A stretch of DNA of 64,000 nt. Origin: Heyndrickxia oleronia. Its GTDB lineage: Bacteria; Bacillota; Bacilli; Bacillales; Bacillaceae_C. The DNA lies in assembly GCF_017809215.1 (NCBI RefSeq), contig NZ_CP065424.1, positions 4,006,001-4,070,000 of the forward strand. Direction: 5' to 3'. Both the position numbers and the translations under genes were made by a program. Positions 44,891 through 53,262 of this stretch are shown here, one piece after another (positions within the stretch are counted from its first letter, which is position 1; every line of letters begins with the position of its first letter). Below the pieces are notes generated by a model. That model ran no database searches. It was not told the DNA's origin and worked only from the letters and a program-made list of their open reading frames with translations.

Positions 44891-45589
44891 TTAATAAGGC
44901 ACTGGATATCTATCTACAAGACAGTTTATCTGAAGCTGTTCACTTTGTCTTACGATGGTCATAGCAACTACGCAATCGACAGTGCTTTGATTTAATGTTC
45001 GTTCAAATGAATCATATCCTTCAATTTCATTTCCATCCATTTCTATAATAATATCATCAGGCTTAATTCCAGCAGCCGCTGCTACCGAACCTTCCTTCAC
45101 CTGTAAAACCTTTGTACCTTTATTTTTCTCGTTGGTTGTATGTGCAATACCTATCCATGTTTTCCAATATTTTGAGCGATTATCAATTCCAGTTTCATAA
45201 ACACTCTTTAGATTTTCTAAAAATTGAGCTGTTCCAAACAACATATTTTCCTTTGTAGCTGGGTTCATTTGACTAATAAAAGAAGCCTGATATTCAATAC
45301 TTACCTGAATCCCATTTTCAACTTCTCTTAAAGAAGTAATAGTCGTAAAATCCCCATCAAGGCTCTGAAGTACAAAGCGTTTCATTGGATCTATTTCTGT
45401 AAATACCCCTTCACATGTTGCCCCCCAGCCATGTTCCATATAGCCTCTTCCACCTATTCGAAATTCAATCTCAGCATTTTTGGTATACCAACGGTTTAAA
45501 TGCTCAGACTTTGTCAACGCATCCCAAACTTGCTCTAAAGGGGCATGAACAACAATTTCTCTCACTACAGATTCCTCAGTCATCTTCAT
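44891..45589 (-). CDS. SRPBCC (AHSA1-type) domain fused to a PDZ domain
   Basis: 232 residues. Residues 1-135: START/AHSA1-like fold (REIVVHAPLEQVWDALTKSEHLNRWYT, GVFTEIDPMKRFVL). Residues about 150-228: PDZ domain (GTKVLQVKEGSVAAAAGIKPDDII then EMDGNEIEGYDSF), an unusual tail for this family. Overlaps the ArsR gene upstream by 14 bases. In such pairs the SRPBCC protein is thought to bind a hydrophobic ligand; function unknown. The ATG at 45589 follows GGAGAG. Confidence 0.87.
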   Translation of the reverse strand: MKMTEESVVREIVVHAPLEQVWDALTKSEHLNRWYTKNAEIEFRIGGRGYMEHGWGATCEGVFTEIDPMKRFVLQSLDGDFTTITSLREVENGIQVSIEYQASFISQMNPATKENMLFGTAQFLENLKSVYETGIDNRSKYWKTWIGIAHTTNEKNKGTKVLQVKEGSVAAAAGIKPDDIIIEMDGNEIEGYDSFERTLNQSTVDCVVAMTIVRQSEQLQINCLVDRYPVPY

Positions 45590-45902
45590 CTCGAAACTCT
45601 CCTTTTTCCACATAATTTTTTAAACTTATGAGCTGTTCATCAAGTAGTTCCCCAATATAATGAAGCATTTCTTGGTAAGCCGTTTGGAGTATGCTGAGAT
45701 TTAATGAATAGATACGATATTTCCCATTCAACCTTTCTGAGATCATTCTTTCCTCCAATAAAATAGTCAAATGCTTCTTAATCGCAGGCTGAGAGATATC
45801 AAATGCATCGACTATCTCCTTTTGAGTTTTATTTCCTTGTTTTAGCATACTTAATATACGCCTTCGTGTTGAATCACCTAAAGCTCGATAAATATCTGGC
45901 AC
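45576..45902 (-). CDS. ArsR-family repressor paired with SRPBCC gene
   Basis: 108 residues. RALGDSTRRRILSMLKQGNK and the HTH IVDAFDISQPAIKKHLTILLEE followed by the wing LNGKYRIYSLN. No metal-binding cysteines, as in the SdpR/autorepressor type often found with SRPBCC genes. Starts at GTG 45902 with GAGGGT nine bases upstream. A near-perfect sigma-A promoter and palindromic operator precede it. Confidence 0.9.
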   Translation of the reverse strand: MPDIYRALGDSTRRRILSMLKQGNKTQKEIVDAFDISQPAIKKHLTILLEERMISERLNGKYRIYSLNLSILQTAYQEMLHYIGELLDEQLISLKNYVEKGEFRDEDD

Positions 45903-45924
45903 CTATCATACCCTCACCCTCATC

Positions 45925-45975
45925 ATATAACCATTAGGTTATATGTAGTATAAAAATAAAAGGAATAATTGTCAA
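45925..45975 (-). promoter_or_regulatory. promoter and operator of the ArsR-SRPBCC operon
   Basis: TTGACA (45975-45970), 17-base spacer, TATACT (45952-45947). Immediately downstream, over the start point, lies the perfect palindrome ATATAACC-N4-GGTTATAT (45925-45944), the likely autorepression site. Confidence 0.88.
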
Positions 45976-46186
45976 TATTTTTCTGAAAAGTTAAATATAT
46001 TTTATAACCAAACCGCCCCTCTCGAAAATGTTCTCCTTTCTGTTTCAACAGTTAGGTTTCATCCTGTTGTTATAATCATAAAATATTAATGGATGTAAAT
46101 GTAATACACTGATATTTATTTTTAGAAAATTATAATTATTTAATCATCAATTGTGTTATTATAATTTAAAGGAGGTTGAGTCATCA

Positions 46187-46345
46187 ATGTGGTGGTTATA
46201 TGTATTATTGGGAATACTAATTGTACTTCCAATAGTTTTCTTTTCTAATAGTTCTAATACTAAAAAGAGAATGGACAAAGACCTTGAAAAAAACCCTTAT
46301 GACCAAAGAAATAACCTACCTCCACCAGGGGCAGGACCGTTTTAA
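46187..46345 (+). CDS. 52-aa single-pass membrane protein
   Basis: MWWLYVLLGILIVLPIVFF at the N-terminus forms one membrane helix, followed by a charged, Pro-rich tail (KKRMDKDLEKNPYDQR, PPPGAGPF). AAAGGAGGT precedes the ATG. Function unknown. Confidence 0.75.
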   Translation: MWWLYVLLGILIVLPIVFFSNSSNTKKRMDKDLEKNPYDQRNNLPPPGAGPF

Positions 46346-46372
46346 ACTAGAAGATAACTAAAAATTGTTTTC

Positions 46373-46530
46373 GTATTTGTTCTTTTATATAGGCACGACT
46401 ATCGGCTTTTACGCCTAATAAAGGTAGTTTCATGAAGTTTGCAGCTCTTTTTTCAGAGAAAGGTACAGAGATGACGATTCTATCTATTTTTAATCAAATT
46501 TTGATGCACACAGTTTTTATTAAATAATTG
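46373..46530. repeat. partial, diverged copy of the dispersed repeat
   Basis: ATCGGCTTTTACGCCTAATA, GAAGTTTGCAGCTCTTTT and AGAGAAAGG match 44129-44210 (GGGCTTTTACACCTAATA, AAGTTTGTAGCTCTTTTCTC). The rest is diverged. Confidence 0.6.
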
Positions 46531-46582
46531 AACCCGTTTTGATTGCATAAAACTTTTCAGGATTATATGGGGTGTCACACTC

Positions 46583-46621
46583 AACCAAGCCTCCTGTCCA
46601 CTACGGATAAGAGGCTTGGTT
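46583..46621. terminator. terminator between convergent genes
   Basis: AACCAAGCCTC/GAGGCTTGGTT stem, T-run on the plus strand. Serves the 52-aa gene and probably also lgt. Confidence 0.8.
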
Positions 46622-46640
46622 TTTAGGTCAATTCTAACAT

Positions 46641-47411
46641 TTATACATTTTTACCGATAAATCTATTTTGGTTATGTGACATGACTAGGAAGATGCCGGT
46701 CACGAGCATAATCATGAGTGCGATAAATTGCGAGGTTGAAAGTACCCCCACTTGACCTCGAATAATATCTCCTCTGAAAAACTCAATGACAAATCTTCCA
46801 GTGCTGTAAAGAATTAAATAGATGCAGGAAACGAGTCCGGGTTTTTTCGTTCTTTTCGCCAAATAAAGCAAAAGGATGCAGAGAGCAAAGCTAAACACAC
46901 TCTCCATGATTTGAGTGGGTATTAATTTAACATCATTCGGAGCAATGTCAGAGTGGTGAAAGGTCATTCCCAGAAAGCTGTGTGTTTCTTCACCATAACA
47001 ACAGCCTGCGAGCAAACAGCCGATTCTTCCAAACCCCTGTGCTAATGCAATGGAAGGTACAAAAAGGTCCAGGTGCTGTAGGAATTTAATATTTTTCATT
47101 TTGCAATACACTAAACCAGCCAAAATACCGCCAATAATTCCTCCGTATACAACAAATCCTTCCCCAAAGTTCAGAAGGATGCTAGGATGACTAATAATAT
47201 TTGGAAATTGAGTAATCCAATACAACAGTTTTGCTCCAATGAATCCACCAACTAGTCCCCACACGGTTAGTGAAAAAATATGCGATAATTCAAATGGACG
47301 GTTTGTGGCTCGATGAACAAGGAGTCGGTATGCAAAAAATATACCAAGCGCAATCATTAATCCATACCCATAAATAGTTACTGGCCCAATTTTAAGAAGC
47401 TCATTGTACAT
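46641..47411 (-). CDS. lgt: prolipoprotein diacylglyceryl transferase family, variant signature
   Basis: Membrane enzyme that adds diacylglycerol to lipoprotein cysteines; 256 residues, seven helices. FGEGFVVYGGIIGG matches the family. The signature region reads GFGRIGCLLAGCCYG (Arg129, Cys132, Cys137, Cys138) in place of the usual GRxGNFxNGE, so the conserved Asn is Cys. This Cys-rich version marks a divergent subgroup, probably a paralogue of the main Lgt. Activity on lipoproteins is inferred. Monocistronic. Confidence 0.85.
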   Translation of the reverse strand: MYNELLKIGPVTIYGYGLMIALGIFFAYRLLVHRATNRPFELSHIFSLTVWGLVGGFIGAKLLYWITQFPNIISHPSILLNFGEGFVVYGGIIGGILAGLVYCKMKNIKFLQHLDLFVPSIALAQGFGRIGCLLAGCCYGEETHSFLGMTFHHSDIAPNDVKLIPTQIMESVFSFALCILLLYLAKRTKKPGLVSCIYLILYSTGRFVIEFFRGDIIRGQVGVLSTSQFIALMIMLVTGIFLVMSHNQNRFIGKNV

Positions 47412-47801
47412 GTCCTCTCCTCCTAAAAAATTATTTTTTGGTTCAAGTTTTTAGAAATTATTTGTTTTCTGTTACATAAACCTAATTTATCTCTTTATTT
47501 CCTATTAACCATATACAATTTTACACTTAATTTATCAGAATAAAAAAACTACTTTCAGAAACATAGTATAGTAATGGCTTGTTTTTATCAAACTTTATCT
47601 CTAATCTACAAAATCCCCACCGCTTTATATGCATATAACCATATTTAGCAATGACAACAAATACCACTCTTCAACACTACTGCACTTTTAGTCAAAAAAA
47701 AAGAGCTACTGACCCTCAATAGTTCTTCATCTCATCCTCCTTTTCTTTTAACTACAATCTTCTTTGTTATGTTTCCATTCAACACGCAGATGCCGAAACA
47801 T
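47412..47801. other. 390-base gap without a recognisable gene
   Basis: AT-rich; no frame with a ribosome site, no strong palindrome and no copy of the repeat families apart from a short AAAAAAAAAGAGCTACTGA stretch near 47697. Confidence 0.6.
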
Positions 47802-48617
47802 TCAAAGTAATGATTTGGTTCCAATGACAACTGTTGCATCCAGTTCTTCTTCCTTTACTACTTTTGTTGTTAATCCAACACTAGTAAAAATTTCATAAGC
47901 ATAAGGTGCTTGCATTTCACTGGTCTCTATCAATAGGTTCCCTCCCTGTTCAAGCCAATAGGGAGCTTCTTCCACCACTCTTCGTAAGATAGTCAAGCCA
48001 TCATCTCCCCCGTTTAAAGCAATATTGGGTTCATGAACACGAGCCTCAGATGGTAGCCGTTCTATTGCTTTTGTGGGAACGTATGGAACATTAGCAACCA
48101 AAATATTTATTCGACCTCTTAGCACTTCTGGTAATGCATTAAACAAGTCACCTTTAAGAACATTTCCACCGAATTTTGATACGTTTCTCTTTGCACATTG
48201 GGTTGCAATGGAATCGATGTCAGAACTATATAAAGTAATTTCTTTAAGAGCAGCTGCCAGAGCTGCACCTATAGCCCCTGATCCACAGCAAAGATCAACG
48301 ATCATATCACCTACACAAGCCAATTTTTCAGCTTGATGAACAAGAAATTCAGTACGACGCCGAGGAATAAAAACTCCCTGTTCCACTTCTATTCGTAAAC
48401 CACAGAACATTGCCCATCCAACGACATATTCAAGAGGTATTCCCTTAGTGCGCATCTCTACCTTTTTTAAAAGGTCCGGTAAAGATTGTGCCTCTGAAAT
48501 AAGCAGTTGAGTCTCCTCTTCTGCAAAAACACAACCCGCACTCCGTAGCTTGTCGACAATAGATTCTAAGATTTGATCATCCACTATTATATTTTGCTTT
48601 TCCCCTATGCCTCTCAC
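47802..48617 (-). CDS. PrmC-related protein N5-glutamine methyltransferase-like
   Basis: 271 residues. SAM-binding VDLCCGSGAIGAALA and the catalytic motif in the form ANVPYVP instead of NPPY, the pattern of the PrmC-related family; N-terminal helical substrate domain (LLKKVEMRTKGIPLEYVVGWA). The main prmC would lie with prfA elsewhere. Target glutamine or other substrate unknown. The GTG start at 48617 has only a weak ribosome site; a GTG 11 codons later is possible. Confidence 0.85.
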   Translation of the reverse strand: MRGIGEKQNIIVDDQILESIVDKLRSAGCVFAEEETQLLISEAQSLPDLLKKVEMRTKGIPLEYVVGWAMFCGLRIEVEQGVFIPRRRTEFLVHQAEKLACVGDMIVDLCCGSGAIGAALAAALKEITLYSSDIDSIATQCAKRNVSKFGGNVLKGDLFNALPEVLRGRINILVANVPYVPTKAIERLPSEARVHEPNIALNGGDDGLTILRRVVEEAPYWLEQGGNLLIETSEMQAPYAYEIFTSVGLTTKVVKEEELDATVVIGTKSLL

Positions 48618-48808
48618 CCTTTTTCTTCTTAATTACTCATTAAATACGCTAAAATTGATGAATATCCTTCTTTCTTAGCAGCACTAAGATACTAAAAAAG
48701 TTTTTTCATTCGATAGCCCCTCTCATAGTGTTTATTTTTTCCAAAACGAAGTATATACTATCACGAGGGAAGATTCCGATATTTTTATATTTAAGGAGAT
48801 TGATTTCG

Positions 48809-49240
48809 ATGACTGGATATTTTGGAAATTCAAGTATGTCCAATAAAAATTCTAATGTTTATAAAGAAAAGCTCCGGATTTTATCAAAAAACTTTAAATT
48901 AACACCTGAACAACTATCAAGGTTATTTAATATCCCTATAAGTAAAATAAATAATGTAAAAGACGAGGAAATGACAAATAATGAAAAGGAAAAAATAGAA
49001 TACATTTCCGCTATGTTGAATTATGGTCTTCCAGGTATGGAAGCAAACGAAAGAGTACAAATATTGTTAGATACATTAATTGAAGAGTTCCACTTATCTA
49101 TTAGCAATATAGCTAAAATGATAAATGTAGAGGAGGATGAGCTTTTAACTTTTAAAGAAAATGGATCAATAAAAAAGGAAATAGAATTAAAAATATGCGT
49201 TAATCTAGTCATGCTTAATTTTATACTAAATCAAAAATAA
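48809..49240 (+). CDS. HTH-domain protein of unknown function
   Basis: 143 residues. Two helix-turn-helix-like segments: LTPEQLSRLFNIPISKIN and LSISNIAKMINVEEDELL. The start is the ATG at 48809 behind AAGGAG. Upstream in-frame codons lack a ribosome site. Possibly a DNA-binding or adaptor protein; function unknown. No operon partner. Confidence 0.7.
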   Translation: MTGYFGNSSMSNKNSNVYKEKLRILSKNFKLTPEQLSRLFNIPISKINNVKDEEMTNNEKEKIEYISAMLNYGLPGMEANERVQILLDTLIEEFHLSISNIAKMINVEEDELLTFKENGSIKKEIELKICVNLVMLNFILNQK

Positions 49241-49455
49241 GCATTCGCTTTATAAATGCTCATTTATTTTTAATTAGGCAAAGAATCCCTTTTTATCTTT
49301 TTCTTCTTCAGTGATGGCTAATACTAATAAGGGATGTATAACAAAATTTACTCTATTGTCTAACTTTATTTTCTTTATCAAAAAATTTTTTAGGGTCTGT
49401 ATAAATTTATTAACTGAAAAAATAACACCTTATATCCAATACTTTAAATACATTC

Positions 49456-49992
49456 CTACTTAAAATCCGATATTAAACGGTATAATATCTTTTTACTTTC
49501 TGCATCCTTTTGACGATGTGGTCGACCAATTTGTTCATATACTTCTTTTTCTTCCAAAAGCTGTTTTGGGTTTAAGATATTTGCCGATATTCCATGCAAC
49601 ATGTAACTTTGGGATAGCAGGGAATCTTTTCGCCAAATCCATTCAGGCAACCCGTTCATTATAAGATTCCCATCAACGGAATGGGTGATATAACAATATG
49701 TGACTTCCACATTACCCTTTCTGAAATCAGACTGCCTATTTTGAAATTCCTTTTTTACAGGAATCTGCTCATAGCCTACTTTTACAAGTTCTTTTTCTAA
49801 GCGTTCTCTATTTTGTATCCAAGTGACTAAATCAATATCATCATGTGACCGAGTAATCTTGCCTAGCAGAAAATCAATGGCCCACCCTCCACGTAACCAG
49901 AATTCGATTTCAAGTGCTTCACAAATTTTACTCATCTCACCCAATACTTTTAATTGTGACTCTGTTTGTTCATCTAAAACATCATGTGTCAT
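49456..49992 (-). CDS. nucleotidyltransferase, aminoglycoside-2''-adenylyltransferase-like
   Basis: 178 residues. LRGGWAIDFLLGKITRSHDDIDL is the metal and NTP-binding core of the ANT(2'')/LinB-like group. Such enzymes transfer AMP to aminoglycosides or lincosamides, but chromosomal Bacillus members are mostly uncharacterised; resistance should not be assumed. Ribosome site TAGGAGGT. Confidence 0.82.
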   Translation of the reverse strand: MTHDVLDEQTESQLKVLGEMSKICEALEIEFWLRGGWAIDFLLGKITRSHDDIDLVTWIQNRERLEKELVKVGYEQIPVKKEFQNRQSDFRKGNVEVTYCYITHSVDGNLIMNGLPEWIWRKDSLLSQSYMLHGISANILNPKQLLEEKEVYEQIGRPHRQKDAESKKILYRLISDFK

Positions 49993-50037
49993 GAGAAACC
50001 TCCTATTAATCTAAGAGTCCTTGATTGTTAGAATAAC

Positions 50038-50547
50038 TTACATTGTCCACATATAAAAAAGAAACTTTATACTCTGTCCATTGAAGGTAAAATCTTCATC
50101 GCTTGTTTCTATATACTTAAAACCGTTTTTCTCCAAAACTTTTTGAGACGCTACATTAATATCCGTTGTCTTTGCTAATAATTTTTTTATACCTGTCGTA
50201 TCTATAGATTCTAATAATAGCTTTAATGCTATACTAGCTACCCCTTTTCCACTACACTCTTCTGCCACTCTATAGCCTATGTGACCTAATTGCTTTACTT
50301 TATCAATATCTACTAAGTTCATTCTCCCGAGAATTGAACCTTTCTTGTTCTTAATTAAATAAAAATACGATAACCCTAAAGCTTGTTCATCCAGTAATTC
50401 TTTATGTCTTATTTTAAAATTCTCAAAGTTATAGTAATCCTCTCCTCGACTCGGTACCATTTTTTCAAAAAAACCACGGTTATCAAGTTCAAATTCATAT
50501 AATTTCTTAGCATCTTCATCTTTTAATTTTTCAATTGTAATATCCAC
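50038..50547 (-). CDS. GNAT acetyltransferase
   Basis: 169 residues, RimJ/L type (GYRVAEECSGKGVASIALKLLL acetyl-CoA loop, NVASQKVLEKNGFKYIE). GTG start with GGTGGTGAG upstream. Target unknown. Confidence 0.87.
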   Translation of the reverse strand: MDITIEKLKDEDAKKLYEFELDNRGFFEKMVPSRGEDYYNFENFKIRHKELLDEQALGLSYFYLIKNKKGSILGRMNLVDIDKVKQLGHIGYRVAEECSGKGVASIALKLLLESIDTTGIKKLLAKTTDINVASQKVLEKNGFKYIETSDEDFTFNGQSIKFLFYMWTM

Positions 50548-50589
50548 AATAACTCACCACCGCTTTAAATGTTTACTCCTACAAAATAT

Positions 50590-51012
50590 CTATTTTCTAT
50601 TTATATTTGAAATTAACAGTAACAAATGATAATAAATATTTGATGCGATAAAGCCGTATATTGAATATAAAAAAACTTCCATATGATATATATTATTATT
50701 TCGAATAAGTAATATAAGAAAAATAAACCCAACGAATTTACCAAATAATGAATATAATCCGAGTCCAACAAAATATCTTGTCCAGACTGACTTGCAATTA
50801 GATTTCTCAATTAGCTTATCAATAAAAATTGAAAGTGGTAGTCCTACAAATGAATAAACAGGTCCAGCATAAATCATAACTAAAATTAACGTTTCAAAAA
50901 AACCAAAATAATAAACATTAGGTTCCCGTTGAGAACTGGGAACATATGAAATCCCAGAAAATATTGTTGAGAATAAAATCACAGATAGGGTTACTGTAAT
51001 AAACCTATTCAA
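50590..51012 (-). CDS. small multi-pass membrane protein
   Basis: 140 residues, four hydrophobic segments (about 5-23, 38-64, 80-103 and 111-134). TTG start with GGTGA upstream, 23 bases after the DinB-like gene, so possibly co-transcribed. No family recognised. Confidence 0.65.
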   Translation of the reverse strand: MNRFITVTLSVILFSTIFSGISYVPSSQREPNVYYFGFFETLILVMIYAGPVYSFVGLPLSIFIDKLIEKSNCKSVWTRYFVGLGLYSLFGKFVGFIFLILLIRNNNIYHMEVFLYSIYGFIASNIYYHLLLLISNINRK

Positions 51013-51034
51013 CTTTTCACCATTTTTTTAGTTG

Positions 51035-51542
51035 CTACCTTTCCATTAAATTCTTCGATCCATTCTTAGGAATACTTAATATAGTCCAATCTTTATCCTT
51101 TATTTGCTTCCCAATGTAAAGAATTTGTCCCAAATGATAACTAATATGAACCAATTCAGTTTGAATTGCTTGAAGAACACTTAAAGGCTGTTTCCTAAGG
51201 GTAACCGTTTTATTTAAATCCTCTGGTTTAAGATTTTCTATTGTATTAAAAAGTAATTTCCATCCTTCTTCCCAACTTTTCATTAGACATTCTTTCGTTT
51301 CATTTTTATCTACAAATTCTAAATCTCTATTTCTATAAGGTTTTTCCCCATCAGAGGTCAAAAAATCTACCCATCTAGAGTGCATATTCCCACTTAAATG
51401 CTTAATGATGATTGCAATACTATTGGACTCTTCAGTGTAATTCATCTTCAGATAATTGATGTATCCCCTTTTCTGCCCGTTCTTTAAAGTGTTTTAATTG
51501 CCCAATTATAATAGATAGGTATTCTTTTTCAAAGCTGCTCAA
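51035..51542 (-). pseudogene. DUF1572/DinB-like protein, broken by an 11-base deletion
   Basis: Four-helix DinB-like fold. Begins at TTG 51542 (AAGGAGGG upstream): SSFEKEYLSIIIGQLKHF...LSEDELH, then the frame ends. The remainder (NYTEESNSIAIIIKHLSGNM...GKQIKDKDW) continues in another frame from 51445. The family reads LSxxxL.W...EESNSIA, so the original was probably DELHWNYTEESN. That corresponds to two copies of GAATTACACTG, and one is missing. Adding the 11 bases restores 172 residues. Confidence 0.83.
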
Positions 51543-51609
51543 ACCTATCCCTCCTTTTTTTCTCGATGTGCTGCAACCACATAATGAAACATAATCCGTT
51601 AGCTTAATA

Positions 51610-51655
51610 TCTTCAACAAAAGAAGCGTTAATCCTTCTTCGATTAACCCCTCCGA
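51610..51655. repeat. TTCAACAAAA hairpin family member
   Basis: CTTCAACAAAAGAAGCGTTA, CCTTCTTC loop and GATTAAC (stem 51627-51647). Same design as 42066-42112. Confidence 0.6.
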
Positions 51656-51778
51656 TACTTTTATTGTTTTTTTCACAAGCCCATCTCACTTCAAGAAGTT
51701 TAATCATTTAAATCATATGTATCTATGGGTTTATACACTCCAGATGGATAATAGAGTGGAAGTGTGAAGGCAAAAAAA

Positions 51779-51806
51779 AGCAACCTAGGAAAATGAATTA
51801 GTTGCT
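51779..51806 (-). terminator. terminator of a small minus-strand unit
   Basis: AGCAAC/GTTGCT stem with T-runs on both strands (TTTTTTTT on minus). Confidence 0.7.
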
Positions 51807-51814
51807 TTTTAACC

Positions 51815-51892
51815 TCAACCACCTGCACTAGAATGTGATCCTGGATCATGGGAAGGTGGATCATAATTTCTAAATCTCCATTCAACATATGA
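51815..51892 (-). pseudogene. 3' end of a small gene, start missing
   Basis: A frame ending ...RNYDPPSHDPGSHSSAGG-stop, nine bases before an intrinsic terminator. It opens only at a TAA (51893) and has no initiator codon, so it is either a remnant or the tail of a frameshifted small gene. Gly/Ser/His-rich tails like this occur in small Bacillus peptides; no family assigned. Confidence 0.35.
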
Positions 51893-51951
51893 TTATTTTT
51901 GTGCTGTCTTCTTCAATTAATGTGCTGGATATAAGAATGTTATCGGATTCT

Positions 51952-52302
51952 CTATAAATGGGTAAGAATATTGACTAGCTTTCCGAATGGATCCCTTACA
52001 TAAAAACGCCGAACTCCCCATGGCTCATCAACTGGCCCATACTCAATGGGAATCTCCGCTTCTATTACCCTAGTTAATGCATGGTCAAGATCATCAACTT
52101 CAATGGACAAATCGGGAACTGGTGTCCCGGAGCCTCCTTCTGAAAGAAAGCTAATCTGAATGTCCATTTTCTCATATGATCCATAGGTTGTAATAAATCC
52201 CATATCCATCAGTTGATCAAGCCCAAGTACTTCCCCGTAAAAGTACTTTGCTTTAGAGATGTCCTTCGTCTCAACATTATAAACAATTCGTTTGACCTTC
52301 AT
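51952..52302 (-). CDS. VOC-family (glyoxalase/bleomycin-resistance-like) protein
   Basis: 116 residues, two beta-alpha-beta-beta-beta modules: AKYFYGEVLGLDQL near the start, RRFYVRDPFGKLVNILTHL at the end. AGGGGAG before the ATG. Substrate unknown. Confidence 0.85.
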   Translation of the reverse strand: MKVKRIVYNVETKDISKAKYFYGEVLGLDQLMDMGFITTYGSYEKMDIQISFLSEGGSGTPVPDLSIEVDDLDHALTRVIEAEIPIEYGPVDEPWGVRRFYVRDPFGKLVNILTHL

Positions 52303-52397
52303 CTTTTCACTCCCCTATCGTTTTGATGTCCAATTTTTATTCCACAATCTAGACGTTTGTTGAATAATTCCAGCTTTGAACTCAAGCCCTTATTAGC

Positions 52398-52961
52398 TTA
52401 ATAAGCATGTTTTTCTCTGTTTATCCAATTTTCTCTTGTTAATTTCATATTGATAGAGTCAATCCATTTTCCTTCAAACTCTAGGTCGTTTTCATCAATA
52501 CTTTCTATTTCAAACCCAACCTTTTCATAAATATATTTAGCTCTTGGGTTGAAGTCAAAAACACTTAAGGTTAGTTGGTTGAGTGTAGTGCTTTTAAATA
52601 CATAATCAATTATGTGCTTAGTTGCTTCTGTTCCTAACCCTCGATTCCTTCCCCTTGGACCAATAAGTATCCTAAAATTCATACTATGACTATTTTCATC
52701 GTATAAATTGACCACTACCTCTCCCACTAAAATGCCCTGCGATTTGTCAACAATAGCTAGATCCAAGCGATCGGTTTGTTCATTTCTTGTAGAATACCAT
52801 TTGAGAATGGATTCTCTATCGAAATCCGAACTGCTTCCTGTCAGTTTTAATACCTCGGGATCCTTTAAGCATTCCTCTATATAAGGAAAGTCTTCATCCT
52901 TAAAAGGTCTGAGAACAACTTTCTCCCCTTCTATTAGTGGTTTATGACTTAAATCCACCAT
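52398..52961 (-). CDS. GNAT acetyltransferase (RimJ/RimL type)
   Basis: 187 residues. VVLRPFKDEDFPYIEECL start, ILIGPRGRNRGLGTEATKHI acetyl-CoA loop and NPRAKYIYEKVGFEIE. The ATG at 52961 is ten bases after AGGGGAG. Confidence 0.88.
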   Translation of the reverse strand: MVDLSHKPLIEGEKVVLRPFKDEDFPYIEECLKDPEVLKLTGSSSDFDRESILKWYSTRNEQTDRLDLAIVDKSQGILVGEVVVNLYDENSHSMNFRILIGPRGRNRGLGTEATKHIIDYVFKSTTLNQLTLSVFDFNPRAKYIYEKVGFEIESIDENDLEFEGKWIDSINMKLTRENWINREKHAY

Positions 52962-53040
52962 TTCACTCACACTCCCCTATTTCAAGTTAACATTTACCCG
53001 CATTAGTCTGTACGTTAACTAACCACCTGTTAAATGAATA

Positions 53041-53078
53041 ACTTCAACAAAAATAGTGTGAATCCTTCTTTCACTATC
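53041..53078. repeat. TTCAACAAAA hairpin family member
   Basis: ACTTCAACAAAAATAGTGTG, CCTTC loop and TTTCACTAT; third copy of the design at 42066 and 51610. Confidence 0.6.
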
Positions 53079-53105
53079 ATTCCCATTAACTTCAATCAGA
53101 AAAAA

Positions 53106-53127
53106 GCATCCCTTGTTAAAGGAATGC
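53106..53127 (-). terminator. terminator of lipoprotein gene
   Basis: GCATCCCTT pairs with AAGGAATGC (one mismatch); TTTTTT follows on the minus strand. Confidence 0.7.
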
Positions 53128-53262
53128 CCAGTTAGTTTCAGTGAAAATCCTCATAATTTTTCTACCTGAACATCATCTACTCCCTTGCTATGTAGTCGTA
53201 TCTCTAAAAGATGCCTTCTCACTAAAGAAAAGCTTCCGAATATTACATAATCCGGTTTATGT

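Noticed and set aside
49456..49992. Calling the nucleotidyltransferase a proven aminoglycoside resistance gene
   Set aside because: Only the core fold motif supports it; chromosomal relatives have unknown substrates.
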